NCBI GenBank assembly: GCA_025362115.1
Contig: JANYIK010000152.1
Location: 1-14,216 of the forward strand
Source: Methylophilaceae bacterium
GTDB taxonomy: Bacteria > Pseudomonadota > Gammaproteobacteria > Burkholderiales > Methylophilaceae
Reading direction: 5' to 3'
DNA: 14,216 bases
The position numbers and the translations under genes were made by a program. How positions within the stretch are numbered: the first letter of the stretch is position 1; each line of letters begins with the position of its first letter. A model generated the notes under the pieces. That model was not told the origin of the DNA. It searched no databases and was given only the letters and a program-made list of their open reading frames with translations. Below are positions 1 to 6,752 of the stretch, piece by piece.

Positions 1-1140
1 AAGACAACGCTGGCGAGGCTGGTAGCGGGTGCAGTGGATGCCGAGTTTATTCCATTGTCGGCCGTACTTTCCGGCGTGAAAGACATTCGCGAGGCGGTAG
101 AGCGGGCGCAGTTGACATTACAGCAATCCGGTCGTCGCACCATCATGTTCGTGGATGAGGTGCATAGATTCAACAAAAGCCAGCAGGATGCGTTTTTGCC
201 CTTCGTGGAAAGCGGGTTGCTGACCTTTATCGGAGCCACCACCGAGAACCCTTCGTTCGAGGTCAATTCTGCACTGCTGAGCCGTGCGCAGGTGTTTGTA
301 CTGAACCCGCTGACCACTGACGAGCTGGGCGTTTTGTTTGACCGGGCATTGGCATTACAAGCCGGTTTGCAGATGGATGCCGAGGTTAAAGAACAGATAC
401 TGGCCTATGCTGACGGCGATGCGCGACGCTTGTTCAATTTTCTGGAGCAATTGTTCAACGCCGCCGAATCAGCGGGTATCAGCCAAATTGATGTCAAGTT
501 TCTGGAAAGTACGCTATCCAGCAAGCTACGCCGTTTCGACAAGGGTGGCGATGCGTTTTATGACCAAATTTCCGCTTTGCACAAATCGGTACGCGGCTCT
601 AATCCCGATGCCGCACTGTACTGGCTGATGCGTATGCTGGATGGTGGCGCAGACCCGCTTTACATGGGGCGGCGCATCGTACGCATGGCGATTGAGGATA
701 TAGGTTTGGCTGATCCCAGAGCGCAAACGATGGCGGTGGAAGCCTGTGAAATCTATGAGCGGCTAGGCTCGCCGGAAGGCGAATTGGCGCTGTGCAATGC
801 GGTGCTGTACATGGCGGTAGCGGCCAAGAGTAATGCGGCCTATATGGCTTACAATCAAGCCAAAGCCTTCGTCGCGCAAGACCAGTCGCGGCCAGTACCG
901 TTACACTTACGCAACGCGCCTACCAAGCTGATGAAGAACTTGGATTACGGCAAAGAATACCGCTACGCCCATGATGAGCCAGAGGCTTACGCGGCAGGCG
1001 TGGACTATTTCCCTGACGAGTTGCCGAAAGTACAGTTTTATCAGCCCACGCCGCGTGGCTTGGAAGGTAAAATAGGCGAAAAGCTGGCGCGACTCAAAGA
1101 ATTGGATCGTCGCGAGCTGGATAAAAAATCCAAAAAATAG
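1..1140 (+). CDS. rarA: Replication-associated recombination protein A (RarA/MgsA), 5' end missing
   Basis: AAA+ ATPase of the clamp-loader clade that acts at stalled replication forks with SSB and RecA. The reading frame is open from the first base of the window, and the first residues, KTTLARL, are the end of a Walker A motif. About 60 N-terminal residues therefore lie upstream; the GTG at 34 is not the start. Walker B follows as FVDEVHRFNKSQQD, then sensor 1 in FIGATTENPSF, then SALLSRAQ containing the probable arginine finger. The C-terminal half (KLRRFDKGGDAFYD, MRMLDGGADPLYMGRRIVRMAIEDIG) is the conserved RarA tetramerisation region. The visible 379 residues plus the missing part match the usual length of about 440. 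serS follows on the same strand, a common proteobacterial order. The identification is secure. Confidence 0.95.
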   Translation, partial: KTTLARLVAGAVDAEFIPLSAVLSGVKDIREAVERAQLTLQQSGRRTIMFVDEVHRFNKSQQDAFLPFVESGLLTFIGATTENPSFEVNSALLSRAQVFVLNPLTTDELGVLFDRALALQAGLQMDAEVKEQILAYADGDARRLFNFLEQLFNAAESAGISQIDVKFLESTLSSKLRRFDKGGDAFYDQISALHKSVRGSNPDAALYWLMRMLDGGADPLYMGRRIVRMAIEDIGLADPRAQTMAVEACEIYERLGSPEGELALCNAVLYMAVAAKSNAAYMAYNQAKAFVAQDQSRPVPLHLRNAPTKLMKNLDYGKEYRYAHDEPEAYAAGVDYFPDELPKVQFYQPTPRGLEGKIGEKLARLKELDRRELDKKSKK

Positions 1141-1148
1141 CTTTTTGC

Positions 1149-1253
1149 CGTCATACCGGCGTAGGCCGGTATCCAGTCAAGCTCGATTGGTGAACGTGCG
1201 ATGAGCATATGTATACTTGATTGAACTGGATTCTGGCCTTCGCCAGAATGACG
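1149..1253. repeat. Paired REP-like palindromic element, copy 1 (rarA-serS intergenic)
   Basis: A 105-base element with inverted ends: it begins CGTCATACCGGC and ends GCCAGAATGACG. Each end is itself a hairpin. The left one (1154-1171) is TACCGGC-gtag-GCCGGTA; the right one (1230-1249) is ATTCTGGC-cttc-GCCAGAAT. This is the arrangement of a BIME, two REP-like hairpins facing each other. A second copy of similar size lies at 6640-6743 with near-identical ends but an unrelated middle. Copy 1 begins 8 bases after the rarA stop, so it may act as a transcript 3' end or mRNA stabiliser. That role is inferred. Confidence 0.85.
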
Positions 1254-1276
1254 ATGTTGGTTCGTCTGCGTATATT
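1248..1276 (+). promoter_or_regulatory. Candidate serS promoter using the end of the repeat as -35
   Basis: ATGACG at 1248-1253 (4 of 6 matches to TTGACA) is followed by exactly 17 bases and TATATT at 1271-1276 (5 of 6 matches to TATAAT). The -35 hexamer is the terminal part of the REP-like element, so the repeat may contribute to serS expression. The -35 is weak and the call rests on sequence alone. Confidence 0.35.
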
Positions 1277-1310
1277 TGCAACTAAATTAATTTTGTTTTA
1301 AGGATTTTCA

Positions 1311-2588
1311 TTGTTAGATATTCAACTGTTAAGAAATGATTTGGACGGCGTGGCCAAGCGACTGGCTTCGCGTGGCTATGTGTTGGGAACGACGGAATTC
1401 ACGGCGTTGGAAGCTGAGCGCAAGAAAATGCAGACGCGTACGCAGGATTTGCAGGCCAAGCGCAATGCGAGTTCCAAGCAAATTGGCATTGCCAAATCCA
1501 AGGGCGAAGATGTTGCAGCAATCTTGGCTGAAGTAGCATCGCTGGGCGATGAGCTCAAGGCAGATGAGGAAAAGCTGGCGCTGATACAAACACAGATGCA
1601 GGACTTGTTACTGAACTTGCCTAATTTACCGCATGAAAGTGTTCCGGTCGGAAAATCTGAAGAAAATAATGTAGAAGTACGACGTGTGGGCGAGCCTAAG
1701 AAGTTCGATTTTGCGGTGAAAGACCACGTGGATGTGGGCACGCCTTTGGGGCTGGACTTCGATACTGGTGCCAAACTGGCGGGAGCGCGCTTTACCTTGA
1801 TGCGCGGTCAGATCGCCAAGTTGCACCGTGCCCTTGCCCAGTTCATGCTGGATACGCAGACCGAGGAGCATGGCTATACCGAGTGCTATACGCCGTACCT
1901 AGTTAATGCTGAAACGCTGACCGGAACGGGTCAGTTACCCAAGTTTGAGGAAGACCTGTTTTCGTTACAACACAACGACAGCAAGCTATACCTGATACCC
2001 ACCTCCGAAGTTACCCTGACCAACACCGTGCGCGATGCCATCGTGCCGCTGGAAAGCCTGCCCATCAAGCTCACCGCGCATACGCCGTGTTTCCGTTCTG
2101 AGGCTGGTTCCTACGGCAAGGATACGCGCGGCATGATCCGCCAGCACCAGTTCGACAAGGTGGAAATGGTGCAGATCGTGCATCCGGAAAACAGTTACGC
2201 GGCGCTGGAAGAAATGGTCGGCCACGCCGAAACCATCCTGCAAAAGCTGGGGCTGCCGTATAGGGTAATGGCGCTGTGTACCGGCGACATGGGTTTCGGC
2301 GCGGCCAAGACCTACGACCTGGAGGTATGGTTGCCAGCGCAGAATACCTACCGCGAGATTTCCTCGGTTTCTAATTGCGAGGCGTTCCAGGCGCGGCGCA
2401 TGCAGGCACGCTTCCGTAATGAAGCAGGCAAGCCGGAATTGCTGCACACGCTGAATGGCTCTGGTTTGGCCGTAGGCCGCACATTGGTGGCGGTGCTGGA
2501 GAACTATCAGAATGCTGACGGTAGCGTTACTATTCCTGAAGTGTTGCATCCCTATATGGGCGGACTGGAACAACTGAAAGCAAACTAG
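1311..2588 (+). CDS. serS: Serine--tRNA ligase (SerRS)
   Basis: Cytoplasmic class II aminoacyl-tRNA synthetase that charges tRNA-Ser, including the tRNA-Ser(CGA) encoded about 2.3 kb downstream, and also tRNA-Sec where present. The protein has 425 residues, close to the family norm of about 430. The N-terminal half (about 30-100) is the antiparallel coiled-coil arm that reads the long variable arm of tRNA-Ser. The catalytic core follows, with motif 1 near GYTECYTPYLV (188-198), motif 2 FRSEAGSYGKDTRG (261-274) and motif 3 LNGSGLAVGRTLVA (381-394). The start is a TTG: MLDIQLLRND matches the conserved SerRS N terminus, and an AAGGA RBS lies about 7 bases upstream. The ion-channel gene begins 3 bases after its stop, suggesting a shared transcript. 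Confidence 0.97.
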   Translation: MLDIQLLRNDLDGVAKRLASRGYVLGTTEFTALEAERKKMQTRTQDLQAKRNASSKQIGIAKSKGEDVAAILAEVASLGDELKADEEKLALIQTQMQDLLLNLPNLPHESVPVGKSEENNVEVRRVGEPKKFDFAVKDHVDVGTPLGLDFDTGAKLAGARFTLMRGQIAKLHRALAQFMLDTQTEEHGYTECYTPYLVNAETLTGTGQLPKFEEDLFSLQHNDSKLYLIPTSEVTLTNTVRDAIVPLESLPIKLTAHTPCFRSEAGSYGKDTRGMIRQHQFDKVEMVQIVHPENSYAALEEMVGHAETILQKLGLPYRVMALCTGDMGFGAAKTYDLEVWLPAQNTYREISSVSNCEAFQARRMQARFRNEAGKPELLHTLNGSGLAVGRTLVAVLENYQNADGSVTIPEVLHPYMGGLEQLKAN

Positions 2589-2591
2589 AAG

Positions 2592-3380
2592 ATGGCCGTA
2601 AAAATTGCCAAATTACTGGGTATTAACGGCGTTGATCCCAGCGAAAATAGCACCGCGGTCATCTGGGGGCGGCGTTTGGAATGGCCCATCCTGCTGGTAG
2701 CTTTGTGGGTGCCGATCCAGTGGTATCTGGATGAAATCAAAGCCATAGATATTGAGACAGTGTACCTGTTTGACTGGATTGTTTGGCTGGTGTTCGTGTT
2801 TGAAACTGCCTTGATGACCTTGCTGGTCAATAATCGCAGCCGCTACTTAGCCAATAACTGGATGAACTTGATTATCATCGTAGCGGGTGCACCTCTGCAT
2901 CTGGTCGAATCGCCCATCATTGGTGCGCTGCGTAACTTGCGTTTGGTATTGATGGCGTATTTGCTGGTAAGACTCTCCAGACGCTTGCGCGAATTCTTAT
3001 CTAAAGGTCGGGTGGGTGCCATACTGTTGACCTCATTTGTAGTGGTGGTGCTGGCGGGTATTATCGTCACACGGTTAGACCCCAAAATGGGGTCTATATG
3101 GGATGGCATGTGGTGGGCGTGGGTCACGGTTTCTCACACAGGTTATGGCGATATCGTGCCTACCAATGGCTCTGCTCGGCTTTTTGGTGCTTTCTTGATT
3201 TTTCTGGGTATCGTGCTGGTGTCGCTGATGACGGCGAGTTTGTCGGCCTTTTTGATCGGTAGCGAGGTCGAGAAAATGGAAGATGAGGAAAAAGTTACAG
3301 AAAAACTGCTCAAGAAGATTTCTGCGCGGCTGGACAGCATAGAGAAAAAACTGGACGCGCAATCCAAGCCTCCAACTTAG
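2592..3380 (+). CDS. Six-helix voltage-gated-type potassium/ion channel
   Basis: Inner-membrane ion channel of the VIC superfamily, 262 residues. Hydrophobic segments lie at about 29-46, 56-79, 90-106, 111-126, 140-160 and 195-220. The fourth region carries spaced arginines (R114, R117, R127, R130, R131, R133), resembling an S4 sensor with an S4-S5 linker. A pore helix (170-180) leads to the filter SHTGYGD (181-187) between the last two helices. GYGD indicates K+ selectivity, but the residue aligning with the conserved filter threonine (Thr75 in KcsA) is His182. Residues about 225-256 are charged and heptad-like, probably a cytoplasmic coiled coil for tetramer assembly. The ATG lies 3 bases after the serS stop with no strong RBS of its own, so translation may be coupled to serS. 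The physiological ion and gating are unknown. Confidence 0.88.
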   Translation: MAVKIAKLLGINGVDPSENSTAVIWGRRLEWPILLVALWVPIQWYLDEIKAIDIETVYLFDWIVWLVFVFETALMTLLVNNRSRYLANNWMNLIIIVAGAPLHLVESPIIGALRNLRLVLMAYLLVRLSRRLREFLSKGRVGAILLTSFVVVVLAGIIVTRLDPKMGSIWDGMWWAWVTVSHTGYGDIVPTNGSARLFGAFLIFLGIVLVSLMTASLSAFLIGSEVEKMEDEEKVTEKLLKKISARLDSIEKKLDAQSKPPT

Positions 3381-3382
3381 TC

Positions 3383-4834
3383 TCAAGGGGTTTCACTTGT
3401 TTGAATTCCCAACCACGCCAGATTGAATTTGGGCAGCCATGTTGGCGATGGTGGCGGAGGCGGTGGCACACGTTTCTCTTGGTATTTTTCCAGAATTTTC
3501 TGATAAGTGCGGATGGAGTCTACAAAAATCACTGCCCCCCCGCCGCGCGCAAAACCGAACTTCAGGTTGGAATAGTGTTCGACTTTATTGAGTAGTGGCA
3601 GCGTTTTTTTTACGTCTGCCCAAGCATCGGGATTCAACTTCATTTTCTGTGCCAAAATGCGTGCATCTTCCAAATGTGCCAAGCCCACGTTATAGGCTGC
3701 CAGGGCCATCCAAGTGCGGTCTGGCTCAGCGATGCGTTCAGGCACTTCGTCTTTCAGCAGTGACAAATAGCGCCCACCCGCCATGATGCTTTGTTTGGGG
3801 TCGAGACGGTTAGTCACTCCCATGCGGTCAGCGGTGTCTTCGGTCAGCATCATCAAGCCGCGCACATTAGTGGGAGATGTATTGAAGGTGTCCCAGTGCG
3901 ATTCTTGATAGCTCAACGCCGCCAGCAGCCGCCAATCTATATTGGTTGAAGCCTCTGCTTCTTTCATGAGCTTAATATAATGCGGTAAAGTGCTTTCCAT
4001 TCGCTCTAAAAAACCATTCACATCAATTGCATTCAAGCGCGTGGAATGACCGTAATAGCGGTCTTGCAGATTGCGCCAAGTGCCATCTTTCTGAATACGG
4101 GCGAAGAACACATCGGCTTGTTGGTACAGCCAGTGGTCGCCATCCTTAGGAAATCCCCATGCTAGATTGCGCGGTGATCCCACATTGAAAGCGGGTTGCA
4201 AATCAGGGTAATAATTTTGCACCATCGCCACTAGGTGTGAGTCGGCGATGGTGCTATCTAGCGTGCCTTCCGCTACTTTTTCCAGTAGTTCGTCACTGCC
4301 TGTTTGCGGCGCTTCACGCCATTGTAAATTGGGCATGTCTACACTAATGTCGGCCAGTTGTTCGGCAACTCCGCTGCCAGAAGGCACTTGTAACGACATG
4401 CCGTTAATCTCGCCTAAATTATGTGGCTCATCGGCAATGTCTTTATGTATCACCAGTTGAGGCTGTACTTGTTGGTAACTAGGCCCGAAACGCACCAGAT
4501 GGCTGCGGAGACGGGTGATTTCCAAACCAGCCACTGCAATATGGGCACGACCTTTGAGTAGGGTGGGGATGACTTCTCCCACGCTATTCACCACTAGAAA
4601 TTTCACCATAAAAGGTGTGTCAGAATTTTTGTTCAATTCTGCGGCAAAAAGCTTGGCCAAATCGTACTCAATCCCGGCAAAGTCGCTATTACCATTAACG
4701 TAATAAGTGGTCGGGCTGTTATAGGTGACGACCACGATTTGGTGGCTCTGTCGGGCGGGAGGTAAAGGTTTGGAAGGCCGACTGCAAGCGGCTAACAGCG
4801 TGGTCAACAGTACGATAATCAGCAGGCGCGACAT
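3383..4834 (-). CDS. mltF: Membrane-bound lytic murein transglycosylase F (MltF-like lipoprotein)
   Basis: Cleaves the MurNAc-GlcNAc bond of peptidoglycan, leaving 1,6-anhydro-MurNAc, probably at the inner face of the outer membrane. From ATG 4834 the protein has 483 residues. A lipoprotein signal peptide (residues 1-16, lipobox LAAC, lipidated Cys17) is followed by a periplasmic solute-binding-like domain (SBP_bac_3, about 32-265) and an SLT domain (about 295-440). The catalytic glutamate is about E311 in SYQESHWD, followed by the SLT signature GLMMLTEDTADRMG. The C terminus has a six-proline stretch. An in-frame start exists at 4858, but it adds eight charged residues before the signal peptide, so 4834 is preferred. 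The gene is convergent with the channel gene with only 2 bases between stops, and divergent from the tRNA. Confidence 0.93.
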   Translation of the reverse strand: MSRLLIIVLLTTLLAACSRPSKPLPPARQSHQIVVVTYNSPTTYYVNGNSDFAGIEYDLAKLFAAELNKNSDTPFMVKFLVVNSVGEVIPTLLKGRAHIAVAGLEITRLRSHLVRFGPSYQQVQPQLVIHKDIADEPHNLGEINGMSLQVPSGSGVAEQLADISVDMPNLQWREAPQTGSDELLEKVAEGTLDSTIADSHLVAMVQNYYPDLQPAFNVGSPRNLAWGFPKDGDHWLYQQADVFFARIQKDGTWRNLQDRYYGHSTRLNAIDVNGFLERMESTLPHYIKLMKEAEASTNIDWRLLAALSYQESHWDTFNTSPTNVRGLMMLTEDTADRMGVTNRLDPKQSIMAGGRYLSLLKDEVPERIAEPDRTWMALAAYNVGLAHLEDARILAQKMKLNPDAWADVKKTLPLLNKVEHYSNLKFGFARGGGAVIFVDSIRTYQKILEKYQEKRVPPPPPPSPTWLPKFNLAWLGIQTSETP

Positions 4835-4900
4835 GAGCCCAGTTTCCCTAACTTCCATCCCCTTGTCTAGTCATAAGATAGGATGCGGGTCGCAGCCTCA

Positions 4901-4909
4901 TGCTAAAAT
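4901..4909 (+). promoter_or_regulatory. Extended -10 promoter of tRNA-Ser with GC-rich discriminator
   Basis: TGC-TAAAAT at 4901-4909 is an extended -10 (TGnTAAAAT, 5 of 6 in the hexamer), and the predicted transcript start is about 8 bases farther on. It is followed directly by GCGCGGCCG. Such a GC-rich discriminator is typical of stable-RNA promoters under stringent (ppGpp/DksA) control. No good -35 is visible at 16-18 bases, which fits an extended -10 promoter. It lies 24 bases before the mature tRNA. Confidence 0.55.
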
Positions 4910-4932
4910 GCGCGGCCGATTTGTAGCAAGCG

Positions 4933-5024
<92 letters not shown>

Positions 5025-5061
5025 TCCTCAGACCTTGCATCATGACTACTCGTTACAGTGT

Positions 5062-5090
5062 TTGACAGCACAGGCAAGGTCAAAGATACT
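5062..5090 (+). promoter_or_regulatory. Sigma-70-type promoter of the cyclase-PilZ gene
   Basis: A perfect TTGACA (5062-5067) is separated by 17 bases from GATACT (5085-5090, 4 of 6 matches to TATAAT). The predicted start, about 5097, leaves a leader of some 30 bases before the ATG at 5129. The spacer holds GCAAGGTC (5074-5081), the right arm of an 8-base inverted repeat whose left arm GACCTTGC is at 5031-5038. This arm could be a regulator site; that part is speculative. Confidence 0.6.
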
Positions 5091-5128
5091 TCCAGTCTCA
5101 AGCTGTTTTCCACATTGGGTATTGGTAT

Positions 5129-6229
5129 ATGAAGGATGACCCGGGCAAAGAAGCAGTTCGTCACCTGCAAGAGCTAATTTTGCGCGAGACCAGCGCATCG
5201 CTCAACCGCGATGCTGAATTGGTGATGGAATCGATTATCCAAAAAGCGCTAGGAGTTGATAGTGGAACTAGCGTAATAAATACTGAGCATTCCTTCGTGC
5301 AACACGAAGTGACCATTCTGCTTGCAGACTTGAGGGGTTTTACATCCACTGCCGCCACATTGCCCGCCCCTACGGTAATCACCATGCTGAACCGTTACCT
5401 GGGGAAAATGAATGAAATCGTCGCTCGGCATCATGGGGTCATTGACAAATTCATGGGTGATTCCATTATGGTATTGTTCGGCGTGCCAGTCGAACGGCCG
5501 GATGATGTGCAACGTGCACTGGCCTGCGCAGTCGAGATGCAACTCGCGATGGTCGAGCTTAACAAGTGTAGCCAGGACGAGGGCTTGCCGGAGTTATTCA
5601 TGGGCATAGGCATCAACACCGGCAGCGTTATGGCAGGCAAGTTTGGCTCTAACTTTTATTCTGAATATACGGTCATCGGCGATGAGGTCAATCTGGCCTC
5701 GCGCATCGAAGCCTTTAGCCTGCGCGGACAGGTTTTGATCAGCGAAAATACACTAGATCACTGTCGCGACTTTGCTACCGTCAGCTCGCCTATGGAAGTG
5801 TTCGTCAAAGGCAAATCACAATCTATTATGTTGCGAGAACTCTACGCGATCCCGTCACTGGGGCTTGAGGTGCCGCGCAGGGAAGCCCGCCGCAGCCAGC
5901 GTGTTGAAGTCAAACTCCCCTGCTTATTTCACCGCATTCAGCATAAAATTGTGATGCCTGAACCAATCAACGCAACCGTCCGTGACATCGGTTTTTTGGG
6001 CGTGCAGATAGAAACCGGTCACCCGTTGCAAGAACTCGACGACATGAAGCTTGAATTCGACCTGCCACTAGTTGACTCCAAGGCAATTGACATCTATGCC
6101 AAAGTTGTTAAAACTAAGCAAGATGGAGATCGCTATTTTTCAGGGATTGAGTTCACCTCGGTCAATCCTGACACCAACATGAAAATTCAGCTTTTCGTGC
6201 AATTGCTGGCATTTGCAGCGACGGCGTAA
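5129..6229 (+). CDS. Class III adenylate cyclase fused to a C-terminal PilZ domain
   Basis: Predicted to convert ATP to cAMP, 366 residues, no membrane segment, so cytosolic. Residues 1-55 have no recognisable domain. The cyclase homology domain (about 58-240) has both metal aspartates, D67 (LLADLRGF) and D111 (DKFMGDS). Lys107 and Thr181 (EYTVIGDEVN) occupy the base-selecting positions; a Lys/Thr pair favours ATP over GTP in bacterial class IIIb enzymes. N188 and R192 fill the transition-state positions. A PilZ domain follows (about 250-360) with the RxxxR c-di-GMP motif R254-R258. The second motif, normally (D/N)xSxxG, reads D286-I-G288-F-L-G291, so its Ser is Gly. The gene has its own promoter. 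Coupling of c-di-GMP sensing to cAMP output is inferred; the altered motif might weaken ligand binding. Weak RBS before ATG 5129. Confidence 0.9.
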   Translation: MKDDPGKEAVRHLQELILRETSASLNRDAELVMESIIQKALGVDSGTSVINTEHSFVQHEVTILLADLRGFTSTAATLPAPTVITMLNRYLGKMNEIVARHHGVIDKFMGDSIMVLFGVPVERPDDVQRALACAVEMQLAMVELNKCSQDEGLPELFMGIGINTGSVMAGKFGSNFYSEYTVIGDEVNLASRIEAFSLRGQVLISENTLDHCRDFATVSSPMEVFVKGKSQSIMLRELYAIPSLGLEVPRREARRSQRVEVKLPCLFHRIQHKIVMPEPINATVRDIGFLGVQIETGHPLQELDDMKLEFDLPLVDSKAIDIYAKVVKTKQDGDRYFSGIEFTSVNPDTNMKIQLFVQLLAFAATA

Positions 6230-6231
6230 TT

Positions 6232-6254
6232 GCCTCTGCCCGAGGTCTATTTTT
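6232..6254 (+). terminator. Weak candidate intrinsic terminator after the cyclase gene
   Basis: GCCTC-tgccc-GAGGT (five pairs including one G-U) followed by CTATTTTT lies directly after the cyclase stop at 6229. The stem is short and the T-run is interrupted, so termination would be partial at best. Confidence 0.3.
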
Positions 6255-6278
6255 GAGTCAGTACGATCAGCGTTTTGC

Positions 6279-6307
6279 CAGACACTCACTGTCGAATTTG
6301 ATATGAT
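6279..6307 (+). promoter_or_regulatory. Promoter of the zinc-ribbon gene
   Basis: CAGACA (6279-6284, 4 of 6 to TTGACA), a 17-base spacer, then TATGAT (6302-6307, 5 of 6 to TATAAT). The start near 6314 would give a leader of about 29 bases with a GGAGG RBS. This suggests the small gene is transcribed separately from the cyclase. Confidence 0.5.
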
Positions 6308-6342
6308 GAAGCGCATCAACTGGGTTAGCTATGGAGGCGATC

Positions 6343-6558
6343 ATGGATAACAAATACGCGTTAGGAAGCAGCAAAGTGGCGCATGAGCATCATGATGCCA
6401 AACTTAAGGAAACCGCTCCGGTGCTGCATTGCCGGTTCTGCGGCAGCACCAATTTGATCTATTCTCCAACCATGGAGGATCATCACTGTCAGGATTGCGG
6501 TCAGGATCAGGAAGATTTGCCGCAAGGGTATTCCACAGGGCGTAGCGCTGATTATTGA
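6343..6558 (+). CDS. Small zinc-ribbon protein, function unknown
   Basis: A 71-residue soluble protein with two CxxC knuckles, C30-x2-C33 (HCRFCGS) and C49-x2-C52 (HCQDCGQ), 15 residues apart, predicted to bind one Zn2+. The N-terminal 25 residues are His/Lys/Glu-rich and the C-terminal 15 are polar. The start at 6343 is chosen over the in-frame ATG at 6331 because GGAGG (6333-6337) sits 5 bases before 6343 and overlaps the codons after 6331. The promoter and strong RBS indicate a real gene. The ribbon resembles those of rubredoxin-like and nucleic-acid-binding small proteins, but no function can be assigned. Confidence 0.75.
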   Translation: MDNKYALGSSKVAHEHHDAKLKETAPVLHCRFCGSTNLIYSPTMEDHHCQDCGQDQEDLPQGYSTGRSADY

Positions 6559-6639
6559 AAGTCTAGGAATGATACAAAAGGGGTGCGGCATATGCCAGCC
6601 CACATCTGGCTCGTTACTCAGATTCCTTTAGTTTCGTCA

Positions 6640-6743
6640 CGTCATTCCGGCGGAGGCCGGAATCCAGTCAACTATCAATGGAATATGCGTACCTATGTTG
6701 CCCCAAGTGACTTGACTGGATTCTGGCCTCCGCCAGAATGACG
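6640..6743. repeat. Paired REP-like palindromic element, copy 2 (between convergent genes)
   Basis: A 104-base element that begins CGTCATTCCGGC and ends GCCAGAATGACG. Each end forms an 8-bp hairpin: ATTCCGGC-ggag-GCCGGAAT on the left and ATTCTGGC-ctcc-GCCAGAAT on the right. It is the same architecture as 1149-1253 with a different central part. It lies between the convergent zinc-ribbon and ybiT genes and ends 9 bases before the ybiT stop, where it could serve as a bidirectional transcript end. No clear T-run follows either hairpin. Confidence 0.87.
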
Positions 6744-6752
6744 GTAGTGAAA

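Noticed and set aside
1986..2573. 195-codon open frame on the minus strand
   Set aside because: Antisense to the SerRS catalytic core; no family features.
5031..5081. GACCTTGC/GCAAGGTC inverted repeat as a terminator for tRNA-Ser
   Set aside because: The 35-base loop and lack of a T-run make it a poor terminator, and the right arm sits in the spacer of the cyclase promoter.
6592..6601. GGCATATGCC palindrome after the zinc-ribbon gene
   Set aside because: A 10-base self-complementary site is short, with no promoter or repeated copy nearby.
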